Below are positions 63,966 through 64,000 of a DNA stretch of 64,000 nucleotides, one piece after another. The stretch is taken from NCBI RefSeq assembly GCF_029227915.1, contig NC_079886.1:23660501-23724500 (forward strand), in the 5' to 3' direction. The number at the start of each line of letters is the position of its first letter. The first letter of the stretch is position 1. A program made the translations under genes and the position numbers. The notes below the pieces were generated by a model. The model ran no database searches. It saw nothing but the letters and a program-made list of their open reading frames with translations, and was not told the origin of the DNA. Source of the DNA: Hydractinia symbiolongicarpus (Eukaryota; Cnidaria; Hydrozoa; Anthoathecata; Hydractiniidae).

Positions 63966-64000
63966 CTAAAAAGACAACCAATAACGTGTCAAAATATGTT

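Overview
This window is AT-rich, intron-rich nuclear DNA from an animal. It holds five protein-coding genes, rebuilt here by eye from splice sites, codon phase and family similarity. The very AT-rich introns, the repeat types (an RTE-like LINE, a Penelope-like element, long inverted-repeat elements) and the protein sequences suggest an early-branching metazoan. A cnidarian, perhaps a hydrozoan, fits best, but this is inference and no species marker is present. LAYOUT: 1-780 holds a pogo/Tigger transposase remnant and a GTAGTAG minisatellite. 2871-11634 (-) is a complete CDK2-type cyclin-dependent kinase (8 coding exons, 305 aa). It is head to head with 12129-13243 (+), a fucose mutarotase (2 exons, 151 aa), across a 494 bp intergenic region with two E2F-like motifs. 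17049-31658 (-) is a complete Tousled-like kinase (23 coding exons, 697 aa); a 5'-truncated LINE sits in one of its introns. 37198-55454 (+) is a 17-beta-hydroxysteroid dehydrogenase 8 / mitochondrial ketoacyl-ACP-reductase-type SDR (9 exons, 250 aa). 60864-63965 (-) is the 3' end of a kinesin-3 gene, most like KIF28, running off the right edge. The gene pairs alternate between divergent (CDK2/FUOM, TLK/HSD17B8) and convergent (FUOM/TLK, HSD17B8/kinesin). CDK2 and TLK both act in S phase; nothing else links the genes functionally. MOBILE DNA: the 13.8 kb first intron of HSD17B8 holds most of it. A foldback-type element (37401-41855) has long inverted arms made of tandem repeats and an 8 bp target-site duplication. 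An internally deleted LINE lies inside it. A 4,321 bp tandem duplication (38892-47533), identical by eye, copies the LINE, the right arm and the flank, including a MITE. A Penelope-like element (47916-50332) follows. Further in, exons 3 and 4 of HSD17B8 are caught in an unusual direct-inverted-direct rearrangement (51336-52467). The 55.5-60.8 kb intergenic region is a bed of small inverted-repeat elements. No CRISPR array, operon, prokaryotic system or viral gene was seen. The strongest candidates for follow-up are the HSD17B8 rearrangement, the tandem duplication and the foldback element; the first two must be separated from assembly error.
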